Both the position numbers and the translations under genes were made by a program. The notes below the pieces were generated by a model. That model was not told where the DNA came from. It made no database searches and was given only the letters and a program-made list of their open reading frames with translations. Shown one piece after another: positions 47,601 through 60,120 of a stretch of 64,000 nucleotides of DNA (within the stretch, counting starts at the first letter, position 1; each line of letters starts with the position of its first letter). Origin of the DNA: Garcia nutans (Eukaryota; Streptophyta; Magnoliopsida; Malpighiales; Euphorbiaceae); contig CANTUV010000009.1 of NCBI GenBank assembly GCA_947685225.1, positions 4,030,001 to 4,094,000 of the forward strand, given 5' to 3'.

Positions 47601-50011
47601 GATTTTTTTTTACTGGAGGTTGGAGAACTATAATACAGTTTTATATATTTATTTTTTGCCTTCTTACTTCAATTTTTTTTGAAGTATTTAACTTTTAATT
47701 TTGATTGAGTTAATGTTTATTGGCTCCTCTCTGTTTTTTTGTTATTGATTAAGAAATACAAAACCAGAGATGATTTATTGACAGTTTTCTCTAACTTCTT
47801 ACTGAATGCAAAACTGGCAGCTGGTGGTGCCCCCCAAACTAACACTACAAGGTCAACTACTACTGGGGATGCTAGACCACAGGCACCTGCTGGGCTTGGT
47901 GGACTTGGTCTTCCGGAGTTTGACAACATGTTTGGTGCTATGCCAGATGCTAATTTGGTGAATCAATTGTTGCAAAATCCGGCTATTTCACAAATGATGC
48001 AGAACTTCCTTTCCAATCCTCAGTACATGAACCAGGTACTAAAATGTTATATTGCTTGGGAAACTTATTCTTCATGAAACAACTTGCAACCTAACATCAA
48101 TTTGGTTTTAGATTCTTGGTGCTAACCCTCAAGTTCGTGGAATGCTTGATTCCAATTCTCAATTTAGAGAGATGATGCAAAATCCCGAATTTCTTCGACA
48201 ATTATCTTCTCCTGAGACAATGCAGGTATTTTTGTTGTTCTTTGTTCTTGTCCAAATTCATGCAATGCATACCTCTTGTACTGAGCAGAGCTCAGCATAT
48301 GTAAAGTGAAGAGACTTCAAAGTCACTATCAGATACAAAGATTTTTGTTTAAGCTATTCATGACTGGTGCATCATTTTGTCAGTCTGTAGGCTTAAAAGA
48401 ACTCCAGATAACATCCATAATGTTTCTTTTTTAAATTTAACTTATAAGCCATATGGTTTCTTTCATGCAGCAACTTTTGACTTTCCAGCAAGCTATGTTG
48501 TCTCAGCTTGGTCGGCAGCAGTCAACCCAGTAAGTGTGGCCATAAGTTTTTCTCTTAGTTTTTCCTGCTAAGGTTTTGTTACTTTTGTAGGAATCATCGG
48601 AGACCTTGGATGGCTTCACCTGTATTGTCTTCTCAGTTTTTTACATCCGATCTTATGTAGGTTAGGTATTTAGTGGCTTCATTTGGTTTACTAAATTGTT
48701 ATTCTTTTGCAGAGAACCAGGTCAGACTGGTGCAGGAACAGGTAGTGAAGTCTCTCCAAAACATTCTTTATTTTTTTTTCCTGAAATTGTGTGACACTGT
48801 TTTGTCTTATAGTTTGTCACTGTGCATGATTTGAACTGTCTAAAAGTAGGGTGAAATTGCAAAATTCCAAAAAACTAGTTCTACTTCCTCATTTTGAATG
48901 TTTTTGTTTCTGATGGATTTCTATTGATGATATTCTGTCTTCTACTCAACTTTCCAATTTTTGAGCTAAAATGAGGACATTTGATAAGGTTTTACTTGTT
49001 CACTTTTGGTCCTTGTTAGTATAGTTAGATTAAATAAATCAAGATTGTCTTATAGTCAATGAACACAAGGAGGATGATTCTTGGTGCAATGGTGAGATTG
49101 ACCATTATGGTGGCAGATTCAAAGCTTGGAAATTCTGGCTTTTTATTTGATGCAAGTAAAGCTGTGGGTATCTGATTCTTCCAGAAGCCCACTAAAGGAA
49201 GCTATGTGGCACAACACCCATAAATGAACAAAAAATAAAAATCTTAAACATACCCGTATTTTTTATTCAATCATCTTTTGAAGCCTGCAATATTAGATTT
49301 CTTGTAACAAATTTCTGCAGTTCTTGAAGTCTATGATCTGCATGTTTTTGTCGAAAAAGCCCCTGGACATCCGGGTATCTTTTTGTCCAGAATTGGCATT
49401 GCATCCACTGTAATTTCTTGTCCACAGTTGGAATTGCATGGTCTTTTAGAGTCTGCATTGGACCATTGTGTCATTATTGGATGTACCACCAATGATTTTA
49501 CCGGACTGTATTTTTCCCATGTTTGCCCTCCCAGGCTCCTACAGCCCCAAGAGGGAAAAACAAGGATTTCTATCTGGAGCCATTTACTCTCCATTTCTGT
49601 GCTACACACATGCTTGCAATGTATGCTCGCCGACGATAGAAGATTATTTATGCAATGTGTTGGTTTTTACTGTTTTTATATTCGCAGGAACACCTAACAA
49701 TATGGGTTTGGTGATGTTGATGAACATGTTTGGTGGCCTTGGGGCTGGTAGCCTTGCTGTTCCCAACAGATCCAATGGTTGCTATTCTTTCCCTCTATTT
49801 TCCTATTCTTCCTCTCTGTCTTTCTTTTTTCACTTCTCACTCACGCTTTTCCATTTTTGCAGTGCCCCTAGAAGAACTATATGCAACCCAGTTGACACAG
49901 CTTCAAGATATGGGTTTCTTTGACACACAAGAGAATATACGGGCACTAGTCGCCACTGCAGGGAATGTACATGCTGCAGTGGAGCGGCTTTTGGGGAATT
50001 CTGGTCAGTAA
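44652..50011 (+). CDS. DSK2: Ubiquilin/DSK2 ubiquitin receptor, eight exons
   Basis: Exons: 44652-44901, 46422-47204, 47821-48035, 48112-48225, 48471-48529, 48713-48741, 49688-49777, 49863-50011. Every intron is GT..AG, phases agree, and the spliced frame encodes 562 aa, close to Arabidopsis DSK2A/B. A ubiquitin-like domain spans about residues 25-97 (LIYKGRILKDDQTLQSYG). An STI1-type, Asn/Met-rich region follows (about 165-285, with NPEIMRNLIMNNPQMREIIDRNP). A second STI1-like stretch occupies exons 3-5, and a C-terminal UBA domain spans about 515-562 (LQDMGFFD). Such proteins shuttle ubiquitinated substrates to the proteasome and, in plants, to autophagy; they act in cytosol and nucleus. 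Intron 1 is about 1.5 kb and intron 6 about 0.95 kb. The exon 7 donor (G|GTTGCT) is weak but required by frame. The gene looks intact. Confidence 0.95.
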
Positions 50012-50483
50012 TTTATTTAATGTTCCATTTTATCTGGTTAGTGTCCATTTTGGACTGGTGAAGTTGGTCAGTCTAGACCTGAGTTGTATTCAAGCCCTCT
50101 TTTTGGGTATAAATAAGTTCAATTATTATAGTTAGGGCTGTGAACATTCTCGGTGTGTCTATGATCATCGAATGATCTTATTTCCCTCCTCTCTCCCTCT
50201 TTATTAAGGGTTTATCAGGCCAGAGTGTCTTGTACATACTTTATATTAAGATTTGTTAATGAATTTTCTGCAAAACCCTTAAGAGATTTTTTGAAATTGC
50301 AACATCCTATTGCTTTTTTTTTGGTTAAAAAACTTCAGTTTTCCCTTCAAATGTATTATTAAGTTGTCGTTGGGTCGTATATGAGGTGGCATTTTCACAA
50401 AGATGTTCATTGGGCATGGTTTTGGATTTTAAACTAAAATTTTATGTACTTGTATTATATGGTTTTTAATAATGATTTATGCA
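50012..50483 (+). other. 3' flank of DSK2
   Basis: T-rich sequence that probably includes the 3' UTR. No confident polyadenylation site was chosen and no other gene was seen. Confidence 0.5.
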
Positions 50484-51240
50484 TTTTTTTTTTATCATAA
50501 TAAGAGAAGTTTCATTACTATGAAAGATAAAATACAATCAATCTATTCTATAGAGTCAAGAGTGATTAAACGCTCCAACAACTGCAATAGTGATTAAACA
50601 CTCCAACAACTGCAGGAGAAGAAATAGGAGGCCATTCTTAAGTCACTTAGGTACAAACAAATCAACTAGAAGAAGCATAAAAAATAAAGACTTAACAGAC
50701 AAGATTTTGGAATTATAAAGTAGAGCTTCATATAGTTGACAGCTCCTATTACAAAATTTTGAGTCATAAAGGAGCAAAAAAGCTCTCAAAAACCATATTT
50801 CAAAACAGCCATTGTTTGACATGGTGTGCTTAGAACCAACAGCCAAGCTTTAAAGTTAAAGAAGAGGCATTGATGAGAAAATTTTTCTGCCAATTAGATT
50901 TTCAAACCGCTTTCTTAAGCCCACAATCTCTTCTTCGAGGAGAGGGGTATGTAAGATAACATTAGAAATGGTGAAACACCATTTTTCATAGGAGAATCTA
51001 TACTTCATGTACACAACTTGTGTTGGCAAAAAACCACCATGAAGGTGGAGCACAAAAAGAATCCTAAAATGATTAGATCTAAGAAAAGAGAGACGGTAAA
51101 CTACAAATTTATTTGAGAAAAACAAAAGAGAAAAGAAGATTTAGGGTTGTTGGCAGCCAAAAGCCGGTCATAGCCTTAGATCCGGTGAAGAAAGATGAAA
51201 AGGGAGGGATTTTGTAGAGGGAACGGCAGAGAAAGTTTTA
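50484..51240 (-). mobile_element. LINE-like non-autonomous retroposon (tentative)
   Basis: On the minus strand a segment of mixed composition ends with TAATGAAACTTCTCTTATTATGAT followed by ten A residues (plus-strand poly-T at 50484-50493), here described in parts: a T/C-rich 3' end and a poly-A tail as in plant LINE-type retroposons. A 27-bp phrase (GTGATTAAAC(G/A)CTCCAACAACTGC) is tandemly repeated at about 50562-50615. No reverse transcriptase was seen. Target duplications were not found. It might instead be an untranslated piece of a processed transcript. Confidence 0.42.
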
Positions 51241-51599
51241 GGATTTCTTTAAAAGAATGGTAAATTACTTGTTTCCCTAATAAAAGTTGATAATTCAATA
51301 ATTTATGCAATTAAATATTTAAGGTCTGTTTAGTACTGAAATTGGAACTGTTCTTAAAAACAATTATTCTTTAGTTGTTTTGAAATTTTTGATACTATAT
51401 CGTGTGAAAATTATTTTAAAAATAATCTTTAAAAATTTATTTTATACCTATGATTAACTTTTTGAAAATGTGTTTATTTAATAGCAGTTCAAATGGTAAT
51501 ACCAAACAACTTCTAATCAATTGAAGTTATTGTGGTTTATATCAGCTTGACATTTTCTCAGTTTATGAACACTCGAAAGGGAAAATTTAGAAAATTTAT

Positions 51600-53635
51600 A
51601 TACACTTTTTTTATAAATGTAATTTTATAGAATTCAAAATCAAACTATAAATTCTATTAAATAAATTTTATGTTTTAAATTTATTTATAGCAAATATAAA
51701 GGTTAGGTTTTTATCAATAATTTTATATATTTAATAGTGAGCTCTATAAAAGCTAATATTATCACGACCAAAAATATATATTTATATATATATTTAATAG
51801 TCAATAATGCTTCATTATTATTTGTTACAATAAGACTGATTTTGATTCATATATATCAATTACCCATATACAATTGTTGATATTTAATTGAATTATTATT
51901 TTTTTTAACAATATTGTTATTATATTAGACTCATATTCTTTCTTTCTGATTCAAATACTAATAAATAATTAATTAATTATTAGACATTAAAATTTATTTA
52001 ATTAGAATTTATATGCTATAATAAATTTTAAAATTGCAAGAGAAGACCGAGTATAAAAAATTAATAGGTTTATGAAAGTATTCATATACCGGACTGTTCT
52101 TTTTAATAAATTTTAAAAGTTCAAAAATTAAGAGAACTCCTTTTATTTTGAGGCGTGACATAAAAAAAACTATAATGGGCAAAATTTCTCAATTATTATT
52201 AAAATGTCATCCCCAAGTTTTTCTGAAGTGAATTTTTTTTTGTGAATGCACAATAGAAAAGAAGACTTAAACAAATCTCATAAAACATTATAAAATTTTC
52301 TTTTCAAATTTTATATAATCATTAATATGAATGATTTTGCATTTATAAATGTAATTTTATAGAATTCAATATCAAACTATAAATTCTATTAAATAAATTT
52401 TATGTTTTAAATTTATTTATAGCAAGTATAAAGGTTAGGTTTTTATCAATAATTTTATATATTTAATAGTGAGCTCTATAAAAGCTAATATTATCACGAC
52501 CAAAAATATATATTTATATATATAATTTATAATTCATAGAATCTTTCTATTGAAATTATGAAAGCATAGTGTGACATATAATTAATTACATATATAATTA
52601 ATTAACTGAAGATGAAAACTAGTACATAAGAATCACATTAACACTTCGTTTAGAATGAATGAATTTCACATAATTTTATGGTATTTATTTAAATTAAAAA
52701 AATTACTTGTTTAGAAAAAAATATTTTATTTATGTATATGAATTCAAAATTATGAAATTCAATTAGTATAAATTAAATTTCATTAAAATAGGTGAAATTT
52801 GAAAATAAATTTTATAAATTAATGAATTTAATTTTTTTATGAGAATTTTTTATATTATTTGAGTATAAGTTTTAAATATAATATTATTATAATAATAGTA
52901 TATTTAAAAAAAAATAAATAAATTTTTAATTTAAAATTTATTTCAAATAAAATTATATGAAATTTAATTAAATTATCTATTTTAAATTATACCATACAAA
53001 TATAAAAATTTATTTATAAATAAATTCTATATAAAATTTATTTATAAATAAATTTTATAATCTAAATTTATTTTTTCCAACTATAGCGTAAATCTCAATC
53101 ATAACCAATCCCCCTAATATTTGGCTTTCTTAATCTAAATCTCTCTCGAAATTAAATATATAGAATTTCGTCATTTCGCGGGGACTCAGACGTATAATAG
53201 GTTGCTCTTTGGGCCTCTGTACTCTATAGCCATTAATTTATCATTTATCTCTCACAATTGTAAGTATATTATAGTTTTAAAAAAATATCAATAGGTCAAT
53301 AATGCTTCATTATTATTTGTTACAATAAGACTGATTTTGATTCATATTTATCAATTACTCATATAAAATTGTTGATATTTAATTAAATTATTATTTTTTA
53401 ACAATTTTATTATCATATTAGATTGATATTCTTTCTTTCTGATTCAAATATCAATAAATAATTAATTAATTATTAGACATGAAAATTTATTTAATTAAAA
53501 TTTATATGATACAATAAATTTTAAAGGTTCAAAAATTAAGAGAACTCTTTTTATTTTGAGGCGTGCTATAAAAAAAAACTATTGAGGGCAAAATTTCTCA
53601 ATTATTATTAAAATGTCATCCCAAGTTTGATAAAC
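51600..53635. repeat. Tandem duplication of about 0.7 kb, second copy interrupted
   Basis: Block A (about 51605-51790) recurs at about 52336-52520. Block B (about 51800-52225, with GTCAATAATGCTTCATTATT and TTTTGAGGCGTG) recurs at about 53296-53635. In the first copy A and B are adjacent; in the second they are separated by about 770 bp (52523-53295). The inserted part has no ORF of interest but contains a less AT-rich patch near 53170-53225. Confidence 0.72.
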
Positions 53636-53850
53636 GACCTGTCGTTTGAAATGCCTTTTTATCTCAGACGACCTCTCATTTAAAACAGAGTTTGTCGTTT
53701 CTTGGATCCAAATAAATAAATAAATAAAAACGAGAAGAATCAATTAATTTACCGGCTTTTCAAAATAGTGCGAGTTGAAACTCCAATCTCTTTGGAAAAT
53801 CAAACAAATGACGGCTCCCGAAAATAACTGTCAATTTCAAAAAAGCCATT

Positions 53851-53872
53851 ATATATATATATATATATATAT
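53851..53872. repeat. TA microsatellite
   Basis: About eleven TA units lie roughly 80 bp upstream of the zinc-finger reading frame. It could be mistaken for a TATA box. Confidence 0.85.
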
Positions 53873-53952
53873 GGTAACTGTAATTCGGTGTGCATCAAAA
53901 TTAAAAATCAATTTCTCTTCAAGGAAAATTCTCTGATTACCCATTTCCCGCC

Positions 53953-54554
53953 ATGGCCAATTCTTCAAAGAACATCTCTACTAATCTTCTTTCTTATTCT
54001 TCTTCATCCTCTTCTACCACTCCTCCTGCTTCTATTGTTCAGGTTGGTCATGGTGGTGGTATTGGAGGCTCTGTAGAGAATAATTCTTCTAAGGGAAGAG
54101 AGGGAGAATGGACGGTGGTGGTGCATCAAGTAGTTTTGGCAATGGCGCCGGAGGGGAGATTAAGAGAAAGAAAGGAGAACTAATTGATGTTCCAAAAACA
54201 GAGCCGATTTGTTCTTTATGTGGAAAGAAATTTGGTTCTTGGAAAGGGGTGTTTGGACATCTTCGAACCCATCCAGAACGTCAATGGCGTGGAGCTTTTT
54301 CACCGCTTAAGGCTGCACCGCCGCCGAGGGTAGCTTGGTCACCGTTGAGGATTGGTCATCCATTTTTGTAGAGGCAGTTATTGGCTCCAACTTTACTGGA
54401 CTTGGCTCTTCAGAAGTTTGGCAAAATTAGACAAGATATTGATTTGAATATAGCACCACAACAACTTGGCCCTTCTACTACAAATATTATTCCTCCTCCA
54501 CAAGGTGGTGGCGGTGGTGGTTTTGATTTGAATTTGCCGCCTCCGCCCGAATGA
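53953..54554 (+). pseudogene. C2H2 zinc-finger protein with EAR motifs, interrupted
   Basis: A Ser-rich N-terminus from ATG 53953 runs into the wrong frame near 54090-54110. The next frame (from 54108) encodes one C2H2 finger, CSLCGKKFGSWKGVFGHLRTH (C-x2-C-x12-H-x3-H), followed by PERQWRGAF, a plant type with SWK in place of QALGGH. After TAG at about 54370 the same frame goes on to DLNIAP and ends FDLNLPPPPE at TGA 54552. Both late motifs are EAR-type repression motifs, so an intact relative would be a nuclear repressor. One frameshift and one stop break it here. A shorter product starting at 54108 would keep the finger but lose the EAR motifs. Sequencing error is an alternative. Confidence 0.72.
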
Positions 54555-55453
54555 TCTTAATGAATAGCAGGGCTGTGTGTGGTTTGGATTAGTAAGTATT
54601 ATTAGTTATTGGTTAAATATGCATTAGTTACATTAATGCCAATTCAAGTTATATGAGCACGTAATATCATAATTTGAATTTATAATAAAATTTTTCTTCA
54701 GTTTATGCACAATATTTTCATAGATTTTAGGCTAAGAGACGAGGAGAGACAAATTATAATATATTATATTTAGATCTATAATTGCAATTCATCTGAACAA
54801 TGGCTAGACTATGACTGCATAGTTGCAATTCATTCAATGATTGATTAAATCTCTTGCAAAACTATGTATATGTACAAATGGGAGCAATTTTTTTTTCTCA
54901 AATAAAATATTATACTATTTAAAATTTTAATCTGTCACTTAATAAAAAATAATTCCGAAATAAAAAAATACTCTTTCATATTTGAGGATTAAAATATCAG
55001 ATAAAAAAAGGAAGTAACATAATTTTAGTAAATTTAATATTATTGTGAGAATAAAATAATTAAGTCAATAATTAATACTTATTTTTCATGTTTATATAGA
55101 TGCGTATAAAGATGAATAAATATTTAAATTAATCATTAAATTTTAAAAGCACCATAAGTTTTACAAATGTTAGATTATATTTTTATTTATTTTTTTATAA
55201 AAAAAGAAAAATATTAAATTTACTGCCATTACTGGTATGGCCTTTTTATCACCTTATATGGCACAATGTGTTTGTATAAAATATCCCTATTTATTTTATA
55301 TCAAATGCTTTGATAAGAATAAAAACTTAAATCTATTAACATAAGGATTTTGATAAATATAAAAAGAGGGGAATAATTAGAGCAATATTGATGCTATTGA
55401 CGTGTTAAAAAATTGATTTTCACTTGCTATCACAGCAAGAGAAAGTTTATTAG
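54555..55453. other. AT-rich intergenic DNA with no gene seen
   Basis: Flank between the zinc-finger pseudogene and the CACTA terminus. No features recognised. Confidence 0.5.
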
Positions 55454-56394
55454 CACAACAAAAAATATATAATTTACCCACAAAACTTTACCCACGGATT
55501 ATTTTCCTGCATACATATCTAGGGATTATTGATTACCAAGGATTTACCCACAAATCTAGTTTTGTTGGGTAATTCGTGGGTAAAAAATTACCTAGAACTT
55601 AAAGAAAAAAATTTGTGGATAAAATTTTTGAGTAATCTCTGAATAATTTAAAAAAAGAATTTTCTCAATTAAAAGTCACATAGGAAACTTATCCATGGTT
55701 AAATTTTCTGGGTAATCCCTAGATAATTTAAAAACAAAAAATTTTTTGCCAAAATTTACTAGGAATTATCTAGGAAATAAGCTTATGGGTAAATACCATG
55801 GGTAATCTTTAGGTAATTTAAAAACCAAAATGTTCTTAACCAAACTTTATCTAGGGATTACCTAGAAAAATTGCCATAAATAAGTTTACTAGATAAATTA
55901 ATATTTTCTTCCTTTCAAAATCCTACAAGTTATAAATTTATTATCTTTCAAAATCCTACAAGTTATAAATTTATTATTTTAACAAAATTTAATTTTTTTA
56001 ACAAAACTATTTAAGTTGATATTACTTTTTTTTTTTGCAAGTATTAAGAGAATAAATTACTTGTTCTATGGTGGAAAATATTAGTATATTTAATTCTTAT
56101 AATATTCATCAATTTAAAATTTTAAAATTATTTTATTTGTTGTAATTTTGAATTGTTTGTAAATTTTTAGTTTAATATTTTTATAATTTTCTTCTTTAAT
56201 AGAAAGATAGTAATAAATTTAGCTTTGAAACTTGATTTGATTAATAAAAAATATTAAATATCAAATTATAAATATTTTTTTATTAATAAATGTTAATTAT
56301 CTCTATTAATTAATTAAAATCCAATTTAACCAAAAATTTAATATGGCATTTGATAGCTCACATGACTAGGGTATGAAGAAAGAAAAAAAATACT

Positions 56395-56640
56395 TTGGTC
56401 TTTAAACAAATCAATTTTGCTTTCACTAACCCAAAACCTAAATTTTGTGTTGCCGCTTATTTCTCCCTCTCTTGCCTTCTCCAATTTTCTCTAGCCGTTC
56501 TCCATTTTTTCTTTCACGGGTCCCTAGGCTCACTTGTTGGCTATTGTTCCTTACCCCTCCTAGGTTCGATCGTAGGCTTTCATCCTTTGTAGTGTTTTTC
56601 ATTCCAAATTGGTGAGTTATCTTTCTTTTCATTTATTTAA
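56395..56640 (+). promoter_or_regulatory. Pyrimidine-rich leader within the CACTA element
   Basis: A CT-rich stretch (about 56458-56600) ends in TTG|GTGAGTT near 56608, a good splice donor. This looks like an untranslated first exon of the element's transcript. No ORF support. Confidence 0.4.
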
Positions 56641-57741
56641 ATTAATTGATTTAGGGTTTATGATTTCAAAGTTCTGAAATTTGTGCTCATGTCCCTTTTT
56701 TCATGAAGATTCAATTTGTTCTTCTCAAATTTCATTTTTCTTTGAAATTTTGTTGTTGCTGTTGTTTCTACCCTCAAATCATCAACTGTTGCATTTGAGC
56801 TTGAAGATTTTAAAGAAGCTTCAAAAATGCATTTGACCCGATTGATTTTGACAACCTATTTTTATGTTGTATTTATTGTATCACATAAAATTTGTATTTT
56901 GTTGGTTGTTCTTAACGAGCTAATTTTGAGGTTTTGAAATGAGCGAATAATGGTCGATTTACAATATAAGTAGTAAAAGTTAATTTATTGTCATTTTTAA
57001 TTTGTTTCAAGAAAGTATTATGTTTTTAGTTCTTTATGCCTTGTGGGGATCATTTATGGTCAATTTGATAGTTGCAGTGTCTGGTCATTGCATGTAGAAA
57101 ATAAAATTTTCATTTTCTATCTATTATTAATTATTTTTGTTAAAGAAAAATTTATAGAATCATGAAAGGGGGACGCATTATTAGATATATAAGATATTTA
57201 ACCTTTCTAATGGCCCATGTAGACCCAACTCTCAGCATCACACTCAAATAACAGACAAATATATACATATATTTTATATTTATATATACATATAATGTAT
57301 TTCATACTATGAAATCATTGTTGCTGCTATGCAAAATTGTGAAGTCCTAGAATTATTAATTTGTCATCAATATCTTCTCCTACATTTGGATGCATCTATA
57401 TGAGAATTATGACATTGTGAGGTTGTAAGTATGTTAGTTGTGTTGTATTTATCCCTTTATGTAAAATCTTTTAGCATTTTAATATTTTCAATTTAATCAC
57501 TTGGTTAATTTTTTAATTACGAGAACTGATTAAGTTTTCTTTGTTCATTATACATATATACAGAGAGCTATATAATATGGCTATATAAATACAATTTTAG
57601 GTGTAATTTAAAATAAAAGAAATCTATATTAGGTTTATAAGAAATTTTATTTTAAAATATAATGATGATTTTATTTTGGCTTCACAAGCGACACAAGTAT
57701 ACTATGCACCTTATCCAAGTATGAAGCGTGACCAGATTGAC

Positions 57742-59240
57742 TGGTAGGCTGTGTGTAAAATCAGACCTAGACCAATTATATATCGAGGTTCCAACAACAA
57801 ATATGGCTTTTCAAGAGGATGAAGTAGAGGATCAGTCGATTGATATTATTAATGATGTTATAAAGCCTTTAAATGATTCAAATGGTGTTTTGGTAGATGT
57901 AGATGATGGGAATGATAATGATGATTCAGGAGATGAAGTTGGAGATTGGAAGACAACAGAGGATATAGAAGATGATGAGAATGAATGTACATGTTTGATG
58001 ATAATGAATGATATTACTATTTCTTATGTAGTTAAACATTTTCTTATTATTATTATATTTGTGTGAACTGGTAATCTTTTTATTTTACTATTATGATTAG
58101 TATATTTGCCACTTCTTAATGAAAGTTATTATGATTAGTATATCATGCTCAGGTACATTCCTCTTTATTATATACATTTTTTATGCCTTTATTCAAGCTC
58201 AAATAACTTTTTTTTTTTGTAAATCTTACACCATTTGAATGGTAGGCTGTGTGTAAAATCAGACCTAGACCAATTATATATCGAGGTTCCAACAACAAAT
58301 ATGGCTTTTCAAGAGGATGAAGTAGAGGATCAGTCGATTGATATTATTAATGATGTTATAAAGCCTTTAAATGATTCAAATGGTGTTTTGGTAGATGTAG
58401 ATGATGGGAATGATAATGATGATTCAGGAGATGAAGTTGGAGATTGGAAGACAACAGAGGATATAGAAGATGATGAGAATGAATGTACATGTTTGATGAT
58501 AATGAATGATATTACTATTTCTTATGTAGTTAAACATTTTCTTATTATTATTATATTTGTGTGAATTGGTAATCTTTTTATTTTACTATTATGATTAGTA
58601 TATTTGCCACTTCTTAATGAAAGTTATTATGATTAGTATATCATGCTCAGGTACATTCCTCTTTATTATATACATTTTTTATGCCTTTATTCAAGCTCAA
58701 ATAACTTTTTTTTTTTGTAAATCTTACACCATTTGAATGGTAGGCTGTGTGTAAAATCAGACCTAGACCAATTATATATCGAGGTTTCGACAACAGATAT
58801 GGCTTTTCAAGAGGATGAAGTAGAGGATCAGTCGATTGATATTATTAATGATGTTATAAAGCCTTTAAATGATTCAAATGGTGTTTTTGTAGATGTAGAT
58901 GATGGGCATGATAATGATGATTCAGGAGATGAAGTTGGAGATTGGAAGACAACAGAGGATATAGAAGATGATGAGAATGAATGTACATATCTGATGATAG
59001 TGAATGATATTACTATTTCTTATGTAGTTAAAAAATTTCTTATTATTATATTTATGTGAATTGATAATCTTTTCATTTTACTATTATGATTAGCATATTT
59101 GCCACTTCTTATCGAAAGTTATTATGATTAGTATATCATGCTCAAGTACATTCCTCTTTATTATATACATTTTTTATGTTCTTTATTATATACATTATTT
59201 ATGTCTTTATTCAAGCTCAAATAACTTCTTTTTTTTTTTT
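57742..59240 (+). repeat. Three tandem 498-bp copies of a DUF4216-tail segment
   Basis: The unit begins GGTAGGCTGTGTGTAAAATC at 57743, 58241 and 58739, spacing 498 and 498. The first two units are almost identical; the third has scattered changes. Each holds the acidic tail (MAFQEDEVEDQS...GDEVGDWKTTEDIEDDENE, in two parts) and a T-rich non-coding part. Upstream of unit 1 the frame reads QATQVYYAPYPSMKRDQIDW, the DUF4216 end in CACTA TNP2 proteins, then meets TAG and a frameshift. Both breaks lie inside the unit and occur in all three copies, so decay preceded amplification. Confidence 0.88.
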
Positions 59241-59268
59241 TGTAAATCTTACAAATTTCTTTTATATA

Positions 59269-59555
59269 TAAATGCCTAAAGGCAAGGGAAAGGCTAGGAA
59301 TCAAGGGGCAAGAAAAGAAGTGGAAATAGCTCATTTTCAAGATTGTCAAATATATTACCTGATACCGTAGAGCACACTACAACATCCATTTATGCTAATA
59401 AGCATGTTGATGATAGTTTGCCTAATGTGATAGTTAAAGGAGCCAACAATTCCACAATTTCAAGGTGTAATTCCTCTGAGATATGCAATAATAGCACACA
59501 AGATCTTGAGAATAGTGGAATGAGAGAGCTCATCACAATTATTAATGGCCTGTAA
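59269..59555 (+). pseudogene. Upstream coding fragment of the CACTA tnpA-like gene
   Basis: A frame beginning MPKGKGKARN at 59272 is broken near 59345 and continues in another frame as a Ser/Asn-rich stretch ending IITIINGL before a GTAAGT donor at 59550. It precedes the Transposase_24-like exon and is probably its first coding exon. Confidence 0.5.
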
Positions 59556-59820
59556 GTATTAACAAATTGTTAATTTTATTTCTTATTTCATATATTGTGT
59601 TATTAAATATACTGAAATGTTTATAATTATAGCATGATACAACCTTCAAGTAAATGTTCACGTGTGATAATAAAAATGTTTGAGGAGAATATTGATTTAG
59701 AAGGACATCCATGGAAATCAACCTAAAAAATAATGAATAATTTTTACTTTGAGGAGTTTAGGGTAACACTAGTCATTATTAATTAATTTGTTTGTTCTAT
59801 TTTAGATTTTAATATGAAAC

Positions 59821-60120
59821 TTGTTTAATGTTATGCAGAAGAAGTATAGATGTGATTCTTCAATAGAAGAGATAGTGAAGGAGGCTTGGAGTGTCAAAGC
59901 TTCACAACAATATAGTGACTTTTTGAGAGATGAGAGAAAATTAAAAGAAAAGCCAAAATATCTTAATAAGGAGCAATGGAAGCATTGGAATGATGTTTGG
60001 AACACTCCTAAATTTAAGAAAAAACGAACAATAAATAGTAAGATTCATCAAAGAGAAGCGGGGCCATCATCTCATATTGAAAGATCAATATCCGTGTTGA
60101 ACATGGGAGGAGGCTCGTAA
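59821..60120 (+). pseudogene. Transposase_24-like (Ptta/En/Spm, tnpA-type) exon
   Basis: About 90 codons (KKYRCDSSIEEIVKEAW, YSDFLRDERKLKEKPKYL, QWKHWNDVWNTPKFKKK, then GPSSHIERSISVLNMGGGS) follow the plant Transposase_24 pattern, with spaced Trp residues, FK.K, and a GP..H..RS motif. Such proteins bind subterminal repeats of CACTA elements. The exon starts after a TTATGCAG acceptor (about 59838) and ends at TAA 60118. It is too short to be complete. Confidence 0.72.

Noticed and set aside
49383..49923. ORFs 49383-49697 and 49468-49923
   Set aside because: They run through DSK2 intron 6 and exon 7 in wrong frames; the spliced DSK2 frame explains the coding signal.
50643..51125. Two minus-strand ORFs as genes
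   Set aside because: No recognisable domain; they lie in the LINE-like retroposon.
57117..57330. Conserved stop shared by the two CACTA remnants at the Trp-Trp site of DUF4216
   Set aside because: Looked shared at first, but the frames differ (7111-7120 versus 57740-57746), so the stops arose separately.
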